From assembly GCF_037811135.1 (NCBI RefSeq), contig NZ_CP149130.1:3096501-3160500 (forward strand): DNA of 64,000 nucleotides, written 5' to 3'. Of this stretch, positions 8,281 through 19,151 are shown one piece after another. Position 1 is the stretch's first letter, and each line of letters starts with the position of its first letter. The notes under the pieces were generated by a model. The model had not been told where the DNA came from and did not search any database. It was given only the letters and a program-made list of their open reading frames with translations. This DNA is from Aeromonas rivipollensis (GTDB lineage: Bacteria; Pseudomonadota; Gammaproteobacteria; Enterobacterales; Aeromonadaceae). A program made the translations under genes and the position numbers.

Positions 8281-10059
8281 TCAGGCGTCAGCCTTGGCAT
8301 CGGCCTTGGCTACGGTGGCGATGGCCAGCTCGGTCAGCTGGGCCTGGTTGGCGAAGCTGGGAGCATCCGTCATCAGGCAGGCCGCTGCCGTGGTTTTCGG
8401 GAAGGCGATCACGTCCCGGATGTTGTCGGTACCGGTCAGCAGCATGCTGAGGCGGTCCAGGCCGAAGGCCAGACCGGCGTGGGGCGGGGTACCGTATTTC
8501 AGGGCATCCAGCAGGAAGCCGAACTTCAGACGCTGTTCGTCCGGGGTGATGCCCAGGATGTCGAACACGGTGGACTGCATCTCGCTGTTGTGGATACGCA
8601 CAGAGCCGCCGCCCACTTCGTAGCCGTTGATCACCATGTCATAGGCGTTGGCATAGGCACCCAGGGGGTTGGCCTTGAGCTCGGCCGGGCCCAGGTTGCT
8701 CGGGGCGGTGAAGGGATGGTGCATGGCAGCCAGACCACCTTCGCCATCTTCCTCGAACATGGGGAAGTCGATGACCCAGAGCGGCTTCCAGACGTTCTCC
8801 ACCAGACCCAGATCGCGGCCCACCTTCAGGCGCAGGGCGCCCATGGCGTCACAGACGACCTTCTTGGAGTCAGCCCCGAAGAACAGGATGTCGCCATCGG
8901 CGGCGCCGGTACGGGCCAGGATCTCGCGCACTATCTCGTCGGACAGGAACTTGGCCACCGGGGACTGCACGCCCTCGAGGCCATTGGCGGCGGCGTTGAC
9001 CTTCATCCAGGCCAGGCCCTTGGCACCGTAGATGCCGACGAACTTGGTGTATTCGTCGATCTGCTTGCGAGAGAGCTCGGCGCCGCCCGGGACTTTCAGG
9101 GCTGCGACGCGGCCTTTGGGGTCGTTGGCGGGGCCGGCGAAGACGGCGAACTCGACTGCGGTCAGCAGATCGGCCACGTCCACCAGCTCCATGGGCAGGC
9201 GCAGGTCCGGCTTGTCGGAGCCGAAGCGGCGCATGGCCTCGTCGAAGGTCATGATGGGGAAGTCGCCCAGATCCACGTTCAGGATGTGCAGCCAGAGTTT
9301 GCGGATCATCTCTTCCATGATTTCACGCACTTGCGGCGCAGTCATGAAGGAGGTCTCCACGTCGATCTGGGTGAATTCCGGCTGACGGTCGGCACGCAGG
9401 TCCTCGTCGCGGAAGCACTTGACGATCTGGTAGTAACGATCGAAGCCGGACATCATCAGCAGCTGCTTGAACAGCTGCGGGGACTGCGGCAGGGCGTAGA
9501 ACTTGCCCTTGTGCACCCGGCTCGGCACCAGGTAGTCACGGGCCCCTTCCGGGGTCGCCTTGGTCAGCATGGGGGTCTCGATGTCGAGGAAGCCCTGCTC
9601 GTCCATGAAGCGACGCACGAAGGCGCTGGCCTTGGCACGGGTCTTCAGGTACTTGGCCATCTCGGGGCGACGCAGGTCCAGATAGCGATACTTGAGGCTT
9701 ATCTCTTCGCTGTTGACCTGGTTGAAGTCCAGCGGCAGCGGCTCGGCACGGTTGATGATGGTGAGCTCGTGGGCGAACACCTCGATGGCACCTGTGGCCA
9801 TGTCGCTGTTGCGCTGGGAGTCCGGACGGGTACGCACCACGCCGGTCACCTGGATGCAGAACTCGCCGCGCAGCTCGGAGGCCAGGGCGAAGGCGTCCGG
9901 CTTGTCCGGGTCGAAGAAGACTTGCACGATCCCTTCCCGGTCGCGCATGTCGATAAAGATGAGGCCGCCGAGATCGCGACGACGGTGGACCCAACCGCAC
10001 AATGTAATGGTCTGCCCGGCATGGGCCTCATTGACCTGTCCGCAATAGATAGAGCGCAT
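8281..10059 (-). CDS. aspS: Aspartyl-tRNA synthetase
   Basis: 592 residues (E. coli 590), bacterial-type class II enzyme charging tRNA-Asp. The N-terminal OB anticodon-binding domain ([20 protein letters not shown]) spans residues 1-105. The catalytic core has motif 2 ([19 protein letters not shown]) and motif 3 ([15 protein letters not shown]), with the bacterial GAD insertion between. Convergent order with yecE-cmoAB on the opposite strand matches E. coli, where the same genes are neighbours. Confidence 0.97.
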   Translation of the reverse strand: MRSIYCGQVNEAHAGQTITLCGWVHRRRDLGGLIFIDMRDREGIVQVFFDPDKPDAFALASELRGEFCIQVTGVVRTRPDSQRNSDMATGAIEVFAHELTIINRAEPLPLDFNQVNSEEISLKYRYLDLRRPEMAKYLKTRAKASAFVRRFMDEQGFLDIETPMLTKATPEGARDYLVPSRVHKGKFYALPQSPQLFKQLLMMSGFDRYYQIVKCFRDEDLRADRQPEFTQIDVETSFMTAPQVREIMEEMIRKLWLHILNVDLGDFPIMTFDEAMRRFGSDKPDLRLPMELVDVADLLTAVEFAVFAGPANDPKGRVAALKVPGGAELSRKQIDEYTKFVGIYGAKGLAWMKVNAAANGLEGVQSPVAKFLSDEIVREILARTGAADGDILFFGADSKKVVCDAMGALRLKVGRDLGLVENVWKPLWVIDFPMFEEDGEGGLAAMHHPFTAPSNLGPAELKANPLGAYANAYDMVINGYEVGGGSVRIHNSEMQSTVFDILGITPDEQRLKFGFLLDALKYGTPPHAGLAFGLDRLSMLLTGTDNIRDVIAFPKTTAAACLMTDAPSFANQAQLTELAIATVAKADAKADA

Positions 10060-10492
10060 GGACTTCTTCCTTCGAAATGGTAGAGAGACGGTTCACCTTG
10101 GGTCGCCGGGCACGACTGGCAAGCACCGTCTGTCTCACAGCTGGCCAGATCCTGGTTCTTACCCGGTTTGAAATCAGTCTCATATCATCCGGCTCCCCGA
10201 GCCGGATACTTGCCGCCAATGCCGGCTCGCGCCGAGTGGCCCCACTGAGGGGTCGACGCGCGAGGCGAGAACATCGGCAAGCGTCGTTGTCTGGCAACCT
10301 TGTGACCCCGGTCATCGCCACCTTAGGCGTACAACCCCGTGAGTCACAACGATTTGGCAAACAAAAGGGCTGGCATTATAGAGGAAAACCCCCATTTGGG
10401 TAAAATGGCCCGCAGCCTCCTTTGCCCTGTTTTTTGTTGTCCTGGCGCAAAAAGGGGAGCAAAACAGCATTAATCCGCAGACAGGAACCAAC
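10060..10492. other. Intergenic region between aspS and yecE
   Basis: 433 bases without a convincing gene. It must hold the aspS promoter on the minus strand and the yecE promoter at its right end. A perfect 8-bp hairpin (ATCCGGCT, loop CCCCG, AGCCGGAT) lies at 10187-10207, probably within the aspS 5' region; its function is not known. Confidence 0.5.
10354..10382 (+). promoter_or_regulatory. Sigma-70 promoter for yecE
   Basis: TTGGCA (10354-10359), 17-base spacer, TATAGA (10377-10382). Both hexamers match the consensus at five of six positions. It lies about 110 bases before the yecE ATG. Confidence 0.6.
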
Positions 10493-11341
10493 ATGAGCCT
10501 CTATTTGGGTCTGCCACAGTGGTCACACCCGGCCTGGCCCGGCCAGTTGCTGGGGGTAGGCGCCAGGCCCGCCGAGCACCTCGCTCACTATGCCCGGGTG
10601 TTCAATACGGTGGAGGGCAACACCACCTTCTACGCCTCCCCCACCCCGGAAACGGTGCGCCGCTGGGCCGATGCGGTCCCCGACCACTTTCGCTTCAGCT
10701 TCAAGTTTCCGAAAGACATCAGCCACCAGAGCGATCTGGTGAGCGCCGACAAACAGGTGACGGACTTCATCCGCCTGCTGGCGCCCCTGCACGACAGGCT
10801 GGGGCTGCTCAAGCTGCAACTGCCCGCCCGCTTCGGGCCACAGGGGCTGGCCCGTCTGGGTGCCTTCTTCGAGCGGCTGCCGCGGGATTTCACCTATGCC
10901 CTCGAGGTGCGCCACCCCGACTTCTTCGCCAAGGGAGAGGCGGAGCGCGCTCTCAACCGGCTGCTGATGGACAAAGGCATCAACCGCATCATGCTCGACA
11001 GCCGACCGCTCTTCTCGGTGCCCGCCACTACGCCGGCCCTCGTCGATGCCCAGGGCAAGAAGCCGAGGCTGCCGGTACACCTGCTCGCCACCGCAAACAG
11101 CCCGGTAGTGCGTCTGATTGGTCTTCCTCAAATCGAGGACAATTACCCCTTTTTGCCATCCTGGTTGCCCCGCTGGAAACAATGGTTGGCAGAGGGGAAG
11201 GATCTCTACCTCTTTATCCATACCGCCGACAACGCCCGGGCCCCCGAGCTGGCCCGTCAGGTCAGTCGGCTGCTCGGTCAGGAGATGGCCCCCTGGCCGG
11301 GGGAAAACGATCGCGCGCGCCAGGGCCTGCTGCCCTTTTAG
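10493..11341 (+). CDS. yecE: DUF72 family protein (YecE-like)
   Basis: 282 residues of the DUF72 TIM-barrel family (YLGLPQWSHPAWPG at the start, then FNTVEGNTTFYASP and FRFSFKFPKDISH). The biochemical function of the family is not established. The family and position (beside aspS, before cmoAB) match E. coli yecE. The gap of about 380 bases to cmoA, with its own promoter-like sequence, suggests cmoA can be transcribed separately. Confidence 0.88.
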   Translation: MSLYLGLPQWSHPAWPGQLLGVGARPAEHLAHYARVFNTVEGNTTFYASPTPETVRRWADAVPDHFRFSFKFPKDISHQSDLVSADKQVTDFIRLLAPLHDRLGLLKLQLPARFGPQGLARLGAFFERLPRDFTYALEVRHPDFFAKGEAERALNRLLMDKGINRIMLDSRPLFSVPATTPALVDAQGKKPRLPVHLLATANSPVVRLIGLPQIEDNYPFLPSWLPRWKQWLAEGKDLYLFIHTADNARAPELARQVSRLLGQEMAPWPGENDRARQGLLPF

Positions 11342-11413
11342 CCGCTCCCTTCCCCGCCCCTGTTTCACCGCTAAAAAAAGCCGTTTTTTTGTGGCCCCAC
11401 GGGGCTCGGCGTC

Positions 11414-11442
11414 AAGACAAACGCCCACCTTTCCTCTACACT
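11414..11442 (+). promoter_or_regulatory. Candidate promoter for cmoAB
   Basis: AAGACA (11414-11419), 17-base spacer, TACACT (11437-11442); four of six matches in each hexamer. It would start an RNA with a leader of about 275 bases before cmoA. Confidence 0.4.
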
Positions 11443-11449
11443 ACCGCCC

Positions 11450-13439
<1,990 letters not shown>

Positions 13440-13491
13440 CCGATGGCGGCTGTGGAAGTTACACTGACCCAATTCCAGGAAGCACAGTTAA

Positions 13492-14280
13492 ATGAATGAC
13501 ATGAAAAGCAAATTAAAAGGAATGACCCTGCTCTCCCTGCTCAGTCTCGGCGGGTGTGTCAGTATGGAAAAAGCGCCCCCTGTCCCGACCCTGACGCTGG
13601 CGGAGCTTCGCAACGAGATAAGCTTGAGCGAGCAACGCCTGCAAACATCCATGGAACAGCAACAGAAGCAGTATGTGCAGCAACAGCACCTGCTGGTTCA
13701 GCTCAACACCGATGTCACCAACATGAAAGAGTCCGTGAAGAAAGTCGACAGCAAGCTGGCAACCTTGCCACCCGAGCCCCCCAAGCCCATGGCCATCCCG
13801 ACCGAGAAGTGCCCGGCCCCGAGCCAGGGCCACACGGTCGACGGCAAGCTGCTGGTGGGTGAAGCCGAGTGGATCTGGGTCGATGCCGCCAACGATGCCT
13901 TCCAGGCACGGGTCGATACCGGCGCCACCACCTCCTCCATCAGCGCCCAGGAGATCACCATCTTCGAGCGCAACGGCAAGAACTGGGTGCGCTTCTTCCT
14001 GAGCCACCAGGAGATGGATGACAAGATCCAGATCGAGGCGCCGCTGGTGCGTCACGTGCGGGTGCGTCAGGCTTCTGCCGACGACCTCGACCGCCGTCCC
14101 GTGGTGCGCCTCACAGTGCGCATCGGCGACATGACCGAGAAGGCCGAGTTTACCCTCAAAGATCGCAGCGACATGACCTTCCCCGTGCTGCTGGGTCGTG
14201 AATTCTTGAAAGACATCGCCGTGGTCGACGTGGCCCGCGAGTATATCCAACCAAAACCCAAGCTCAAGGATGTAAAATAA
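13492..14280 (+). CDS. Retropepsin-like (Zn_protease/RimB-type) lipoprotein
   Basis: 262 residues. The signal peptide ends in a lipobox (LSLGGC, Cys22); Val at position +2 predicts an outer-membrane anchor. Residues 35-95 look like a coiled coil rich in Gln (SMEQQQKQYVQQQHLL). The C-terminal half is the domain named ATP-dependent zinc protease in databases. Its ARVDTGATTSSI (Asp142) is the D-T-G motif of retropepsin aspartic proteases, and VLLGREFL is a typical second-half strand. First of three tightly spaced genes; 3 bases to the next. No substrate is known from sequence. Confidence 0.85.
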   Translation: MNDMKSKLKGMTLLSLLSLGGCVSMEKAPPVPTLTLAELRNEISLSEQRLQTSMEQQQKQYVQQQHLLVQLNTDVTNMKESVKKVDSKLATLPPEPPKPMAIPTEKCPAPSQGHTVDGKLLVGEAEWIWVDAANDAFQARVDTGATTSSISAQEITIFERNGKNWVRFFLSHQEMDDKIQIEAPLVRHVRVRQASADDLDRRPVVRLTVRIGDMTEKAEFTLKDRSDMTFPVLLGREFLKDIAVVDVAREYIQPKPKLKDVK

Positions 14281-14283
14281 TCC

Positions 14284-15822
14284 ATGGTTTCCCGTAAGCC
14301 GTTCTATCTGCTGGTCGCCCTGCTGTTCATTGTCGGCCTGGGAATGACGTTTTATCACCATGTCGCCCTGGACGTGCCCCTCACGCCCGGTGAAAAACGT
14401 CAGATCTGGTCTATCGAAGCCAAGCTCGAGTTCGAGGCGACCGGCGAGCCGGTGATCGCCTCCCTGGCCATTCCGGGCACCCAGCCCGGCTTCACCCTGA
14501 TGAACGAGAATGCCGCGAGCCCGGGCTACGGCCTGTCGTTTGTGGAAAAAGACGGGGATGCCCGCGCCGAGTGGTCCATCCGCAGCGCCTCCGGCCGCCA
14601 GGAGCTCTACTACCGGGTCGACATGATGGCGGATGCCCATGCCAAGCCCGCCGCCAACCCCCTGCCGCCCGCCATCGAGAAGCAGATCGAGAGTGAGCCC
14701 TACGCCACCGCGATGAAGCAGATCCTCGAGCGCGCCCAGGAGCGTTCCGCCGACGGCTACACCCTGACCCGCGAGATCATCAAGGAGATCGAGAAGCAGG
14801 AACAGAACGCCGAGCTGCTCAAATCCCACAAGAGCCGCGCCAGCCTGATCGCCGAGCTGCTCAACAACGCCGAGGTGCCGGCGCGCGTGGTGCACGCCCT
14901 GAGCCTGGAAGACGGCCGCCGTCGTCAGGAGCTGGTGGACTACCTGCAGGTGTTCAACAGCCCGACCGACTACAAGCTGTTCAACCCCCAGACCGGCGAA
15001 CAGGGACAACCGGGTAACCTGCTGCTGTGGGAATACAACTCCGGCGCCCTGCTGGACGTCACCGGCGGTCACAACTCCCGCGTCACCTTCTCGATGATCG
15101 AGCAGGAGCAACCGGTGAACGTGGCCCTGGCGCAGAAGTTCGAGAAGTCCGAGATGATGAACTTCTCCATCCACAGCCTGCCACTGGAAGAGCAGGCCCT
15201 GTTCAAGGGGCTGCTGCTGATCCCCATCGGCGTGCTGATGGTGGTGTTCCTGCGGGTTCTGGTGGGGATCAAGACCTCCGGCACCTTTATGCCGGTGCTG
15301 ATCGCGGTCGCCTTCATCCAGACTTCCCTGGTCACCGGTCTCATCGGCTTCCTGCTGATCGTCGGCACCGGCCTGGTGATCCGCTCCTACCTGTCGCGGC
15401 TCAACCTGCTGCTGGTGGCGCGAATATCGGCGATCATCATCATGGTGATCTCGATGATCGGCATCTTCTCCGCCTTTGCCTTCAAGCTAGGGCTGACCGA
15501 CGGCATGAAGATCACCTTCTTCCCGATGATCATCCTCTCCTGGACCATAGAGCGGATGTCCATCCTGTGGGAAGAAGAGGGCCCCAAAGAGGTGTTCCGT
15601 CAGGGTGGCGGCTCCCTGCTGGTGGCGGTCATCGCCTACCTGGCCATGGACAACGAGCTCATTCGTCACCTCACCTTCAACTTCCTCGGCCTGCAACTGG
15701 TGCTGATGGCGACCGTGCTGGTGATGGGTAACTACACCGGCTACAAGCTGAGCGAGCTCAAGCGCTTCAAGCCGCTGGTGGACGAAATGAAGTCCGGTGC
15801 CACCCCGGGTAAGGACAAGTAA
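14284..15822 (+). CDS. Inactive transglutaminase fused to 7-TM domain
   Basis: 512-residue inner-membrane protein. A first helix (about 7-26) is followed by a large periplasmic part matching the inactive transglutaminase-like domain of this family (about 30-300, including LLKSHKSRASLIAELLNN). Seven predicted membrane segments lie from about residue 310 to 490. Known from family surveys: such proteins are encoded next to a retropepsin-like protein and an ATP-grasp ligase and are thought to sense or process a peptide at the membrane. It sits between exactly those two genes, 3 bases from each. The active-site Cys-His-Asp triad is not expected in this branch, so a scaffold or sensor role is inferred. 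Confidence 0.85.
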   Translation: MVSRKPFYLLVALLFIVGLGMTFYHHVALDVPLTPGEKRQIWSIEAKLEFEATGEPVIASLAIPGTQPGFTLMNENAASPGYGLSFVEKDGDARAEWSIRSASGRQELYYRVDMMADAHAKPAANPLPPAIEKQIESEPYATAMKQILERAQERSADGYTLTREIIKEIEKQEQNAELLKSHKSRASLIAELLNNAEVPARVVHALSLEDGRRRQELVDYLQVFNSPTDYKLFNPQTGEQGQPGNLLLWEYNSGALLDVTGGHNSRVTFSMIEQEQPVNVALAQKFEKSEMMNFSIHSLPLEEQALFKGLLLIPIGVLMVVFLRVLVGIKTSGTFMPVLIAVAFIQTSLVTGLIGFLLIVGTGLVIRSYLSRLNLLLVARISAIIIMVISMIGIFSAFAFKLGLTDGMKITFFPMIILSWTIERMSILWEEEGPKEVFRQGGGSLLVAVIAYLAMDNELIRHLTFNFLGLQLVLMATVLVMGNYTGYKLSELKRFKPLVDEMKSGATPGKDK

Positions 15823-15825
15823 CAG

Positions 15826-16791
15826 ATGTGGTTCTGGCAGAAATACACCAGCCCGTGGAGCCTGTCCCAAGCAGGCATCCTCGGCATGAACAAACGCAAC
15901 CACTCCTACATCAGCCGCTACAACCCGCGTCGTCTCTACCCGCTGGTGGATGACAAGCTCAAGACCAAGCGCATAGCGCTGGATGCGGGGGTGACGGTGC
16001 CCGAACTCATCGGCACCATCCGCGAGCAGCACGACGTGACCCGTATCACCGAGCTGGTGAAGGATTGGCCGGGCTTCTGCATCAAGCCGGCCCGCGGCTC
16101 GGGGGGCAAGGGGATACTGGTGATCCTGCGCCAGGAAGAGGGCAGCTTCTACAAGCCCAACGGCAGCGCCTGCAACGGCCAGGATCTGGAGCGTCATGTC
16201 TCCAACATACTGGCGGGCCTCTATTCCCTCGGCGGCAAGCCCGACGTGGCGCTGGTGGAAGGCCTCATCAACTTCGATGACGTCTTCGACGGCTACTCCT
16301 TCGAAGGGGTCCCCGATGCCCGGGTGATCATCTTCAAGGGCTTCCCGGTGATGGCCATGATGCGCCTCTCCACCTCGGCCTCGGACGGCAAGGCGAACCT
16401 GCACCAGGGTGCTGTGGGCGTGGGTCTGTGCCTGCGCACCGGTCGTGCCCTGCGGGCGGTGCAGTTTGGCAACCCGCTGCGCCACCACCCGGACACCGGC
16501 CTGGATCTCTACGATCTCAAGGTGCCCCACTGGGATACCCTGCTGACCCTGGCCGCCTCCTGCTACGAGATGTCGGGTCTGGGCTACATCGGCACCGACA
16601 TGGTGCTCGACAAGTTCCGCGGCCCCATGCTGCTGGAGCTCAACGCCCGTCCCGGTCTCGCCATCCAGATAGCCAACGGTCGCGGCCTGGTGCCCAATCT
16701 CAAGACCATAGAGAAGCTGGGTCAGGTCAAGATGAACGTGGAGCAGCGGGTCAACTTCGCCAAGGATCACTTCGGTATCTTCGACGAATAG
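15826..16791 (+). CDS. ATP-grasp ligase (alpha-L-glutamate ligase-related)
   Basis: 321 residues. ATP-grasp features: the glycine-rich KPARGSGGKGILVI loop (near residue 90), an EGLINFDDVFDG segment, and the metal-binding LLELNARPGLAIQIANG end. Enzymes of this fold form peptide bonds using ATP; this branch is found with inactive transglutaminase-7TM proteins. Last gene of the three-gene unit, 3 bases after its partner, closed by a strong terminator. The substrate is unknown; the pairing with a protease-like protein suggests adding and trimming of amino acids on one target. Confidence 0.85.
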   Translation: MWFWQKYTSPWSLSQAGILGMNKRNHSYISRYNPRRLYPLVDDKLKTKRIALDAGVTVPELIGTIREQHDVTRITELVKDWPGFCIKPARGSGGKGILVILRQEEGSFYKPNGSACNGQDLERHVSNILAGLYSLGGKPDVALVEGLINFDDVFDGYSFEGVPDARVIIFKGFPVMAMMRLSTSASDGKANLHQGAVGVGLCLRTGRALRAVQFGNPLRHHPDTGLDLYDLKVPHWDTLLTLAASCYEMSGLGYIGTDMVLDKFRGPMLLELNARPGLAIQIANGRGLVPNLKTIEKLGQVKMNVEQRVNFAKDHFGIFDE

Positions 16792-16807
16792 CCTGCCCTC
16801 ACTCCTG

Positions 16808-16837
16808 CAAAAACGCGCCAACAGGCGCGTTTTTTTA
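16808..16837 (+). terminator. Terminator after the ATP-grasp gene
   Basis: AACGCGCC, loop AACA, GGCGCGTT followed by a run of T (16812-16836). Confidence 0.9.
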
Positions 16838-17106
16838 TGGCCGGCCATGGGCGGCCCCGGAAGACGCCGGGGAAGGCCGATCCCCGTCACATCCCATGGC
16901 AACCCCCCTTCAACGGGCTGGCACAAGGGGATAAGCTCCCATGGCAGTTGTTGTAGCGACAGGCAGGTGGATGGCGGGCCTATCCCCCCCTCTCCTGCCC
17001 CGCAATGCACAGACCCTGCCAGGAGGGCGCCTAATCTCGGCGACAAAGCAGTCTCTCGATGGTAGATTAATCAAATCAAATAGATAGCATCGATCGGGTT
17101 TCCCCT

Positions 17107-18021
17107 ATGCAACGTTGGCCCAGCCTGAAACAGCTGCAGTATCTGGTCGCTCTGGACGAGCACAAGAATTTCAATCGCGCCGCCAAGGCCTGTCATGTCA
17201 GCCAGTCCACCCTGAGTACCGGGATCCAGACCCTGGAGGACATGATGAACCTGCAACTGGTGGAGCGTGACCACAAGAGCTTCATCATGACGCCGGTCGG
17301 CATGGAGATAGTGGCGCGGGCGCGCAACCTGCTCTCCGACGCCCGGGATCTGATGGAGCTCGGCCAGCAGCAGGGAGGCGTCATGCACGGCACCGTCCGC
17401 CTGGGTTGCATCCCCACCATAGCCCCCTTCCTGCTCAGCAAGCTGCTGCAGGTGTGCGGCAAGGCCTATCCGGAGCTGGAGCTGCTGCTGCGGGAAGACA
17501 CCACCACCAACCTGCTCAAGCAGCTGGAGCAGGGGCAGCTCGACTTGCTGATCCTGGCCCTGCCGGTGGAGATAGGCGGCTTTCACAGCAAGACGGTGGG
17601 GCAAGATCCCTTCCACATGGTGATGCCGTCAAATATGGCTGCCACTCTGCACATGCCGTTCGACTACAAGGAGCTGCCCAATCAGAGCATCTTCCTGCTG
17701 GAGCGGGAACACTGCCTGACCGAGCACGCGGTGAGCGCCTGCCGGCTGCGGGACAAGAGCAAGATCAACCCCTTCGCCGCCACCAGTCTGCACACCCTGG
17801 TGCAGATGGTGGGCGCTGGCCTTGGCACCACCTTCCTGCCCCAGATGGCCATAGATGCGGGCATCCTCGACAACTCGGATCTGGTGGCCATCCCCCTGCC
17901 CGGGGAGAAGCCCTATCGGGAGATTGGCCTGGTATGGCGCCCCAGCACCACCCGGGTGCAGACCTTCTACAAGATTGCCGAGCTGCTCACGCCGCTGATA
18001 AGCCCCAAGGCAGCGGACTGA
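17107..18021 (+). CDS. oxyR: Hydrogen peroxide-responsive LysR regulator OxyR
   Basis: 304 residues, LysR type. The N-terminal helix-turn-helix (FNRAAKACHVSQSTLSTGI) spans about residues 20-42. The two redox cysteines of OxyR are present, Cys203 in REHCLTEH and Cys212, nine residues apart as in E. coli (199 and 208); peroxide joins them in a disulfide that activates the protein. AATSLHTLVQMVGAGLGTTFLP matches the regulatory core. The upstream AT-rich stretch (17060-17090, with GATAGA and ATAG elements) could hold an autoregulatory site, but no clean operator was seen. Confidence 0.93.
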   Translation: MQRWPSLKQLQYLVALDEHKNFNRAAKACHVSQSTLSTGIQTLEDMMNLQLVERDHKSFIMTPVGMEIVARARNLLSDARDLMELGQQQGGVMHGTVRLGCIPTIAPFLLSKLLQVCGKAYPELELLLREDTTTNLLKQLEQGQLDLLILALPVEIGGFHSKTVGQDPFHMVMPSNMAATLHMPFDYKELPNQSIFLLEREHCLTEHAVSACRLRDKSKINPFAATSLHTLVQMVGAGLGTTFLPQMAIDAGILDNSDLVAIPLPGEKPYREIGLVWRPSTTRVQTFYKIAELLTPLISPKAAD

Positions 18022-18138
18022 CGACTGGCTTGCAGGGGGCCCTATCTCTGCCCTCTGCAAGTTTTTATGCTATCGCTGTTCAGGTTCCAGGCAGGAACAT
18101 CGTCTATGATGAATCCCGTGCCCTATCAAGGAGTTGAG

Positions 18139-18588
18139 ATGTTTCGCACCTTGCTTCCGCCCCTGCTGGCCCTGCTTGTCGTCGCCTGCTCCAGTACCCC
18201 GGAGCCGCCCCCTCCTGCCCGCCAGGCCAGTGCCTTCGACGGCTTCTATCAGCAGTGGCGCGGCGTCCCCTATCGCATGGGCGGCACCAATCGCGCCGGC
18301 CTCGACTGCTCCGCCTTCACCCAGCTTGCCTACCAGCAGGTGCTGGGCTTCACCCTGCCCCGCACTACCGAGTCCCAGGCCAGTCTCGGCAGGCCGGTGG
18401 ACAGATACCGGTTGCAGCACGGGGATCTGGTGTTCTTCAAGACCGGCTGGCAGCAGTACCACGTCGGCGTCTATACCGGTGCCGGTGAGTTCATTCATGC
18501 CTCCACCAGCAAGGGGGTGATCCGCTCGCGCCTCGACAACGTCTACTGGAACAGCCGCTACTGGCAGGCCCGTCGCCTGACCCAGTAG
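18139..18588 (+). CDS. NlpC/P60 family lipoprotein (cell-wall endopeptidase)
   Basis: 149 residues. Signal peptide with lipobox (LVVAC, Cys17) and Ser at +2, suggesting the outer membrane. The catalytic Cys57 (GLDCSAFTQLAY), His108 (YHVGVYTG) and His120 (FIHAST) form the NlpC/P60 triad of murein endopeptidases such as Spr/MepS. The start at 18139 is set by AAGGAG five bases upstream; the open frame begins earlier without a ribosome binding site. Short single-domain form, no SH3 domain. Followed by a strong terminator. Confidence 0.92.
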   Translation: MFRTLLPPLLALLVVACSSTPEPPPPARQASAFDGFYQQWRGVPYRMGGTNRAGLDCSAFTQLAYQQVLGFTLPRTTESQASLGRPVDRYRLQHGDLVFFKTGWQQYHVGVYTGAGEFIHASTSKGVIRSRLDNVYWNSRYWQARRLTQ

Positions 18589-18599
18589 CCGCCACCAAC

Positions 18600-18627
18600 G
18601 AAGAAGGCCCCGAGGGGCCTTCTTCTT
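18600..18627. terminator. Bidirectional terminator
   Basis: GAAGAAGGCCCC, loop GA, GGGGCCTTCTTC, then TTT. It lies between two convergent genes and can serve both. Confidence 0.85.
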
Positions 18628-18645
18628 TATGTGCCGCGCAGAGGC

Positions 18646-18939
18646 TCAGTGCTTGCGGTGCCAGCGGGGCGAGGTGGCCCGCTCGCCCCAGGGGGTCACG
18701 CAGGGCAGCAGGGCCCCTTCGATCAGCCGTTCGCTTTCTGCCAGCGCCTCGGCAATCTTCTCGTGGAGCAGCCTCAGCAGGTTTTTGTCCTGCTCCGCCA
18801 GGGAGTGACCCGCAGCGAAATACTCGCGCTGATGTTGCAGCGCCAGCTTCTGGGCAAATTCATAGGTGTTGAAACTGTCCGGCATGCGCTCGATCACATC
18901 GTCCAGCCGGGCCAGCAGGCTGTGCAATTCCCTGGTCAT
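18646..18939 (-). CDS. Hypothetical small protein
   Basis: 97 residues, no recognised domain. The first 75 residues are helical and charged (RLDDVIERMPDSFNTYEFAQ, then KNLLRLLHEKIAEAL); the C-terminus is basic and Trp/His-rich (GERATSPRWHRKH). No signal peptide or membrane helix. GGAGAG lies seven bases before the ATG, which supports real translation. Convergent with the NlpC/P60 gene, divergent from the dehydrogenase operon. Confidence 0.7.
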   Translation of the reverse strand: MTRELHSLLARLDDVIERMPDSFNTYEFAQKLALQHQREYFAAGHSLAEQDKNLLRLLHEKIAEALAESERLIEGALLPCVTPWGERATSPRWHRKH

Positions 18940-19110
18940 GTGCTGCTCTCCATTTGAGTTGATGATTGAAAACTACCCCTTATTGGATAATTCACCAATC
19001 GAGATACCCCCAAACTGTGTGGCCGAGCACAGTTCCATCGGAGAACCCACTCATCCGCCCTTGCTCTGGCACGCCCTTGTTTACAAGCTGGCAACAAGCC
19101 GGTAGGCTTA

Positions 19111-19130
19111 GACCGACTAATCAGTCGGTC
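19111..19130. promoter_or_regulatory. Palindromic operator for the TetR regulator of the dehydrogenase operon
   Basis: GACCGACT, AATC, AGTCGGTC: a perfect 8+8 palindrome 22 bases before the aldehyde dehydrogenase start. Size and symmetry are typical of TetR-family operators, and a TetR gene is the second gene of this operon. Confidence 0.65.
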
Positions 19131-19151
19131 AGTTTTTGTGCGGAGCATGCC

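Noticed and set aside
8257-10083. 608-codon plus-strand frame opposite aspS
   Set aside because: Shadow of aspS; low-complexity composition and no recognisable protein features.
11376-11393. A7-GCCG-T7 sequence after yecE as a terminator
   Set aside because: The stem would be made only of A-T pairs and is too weak.
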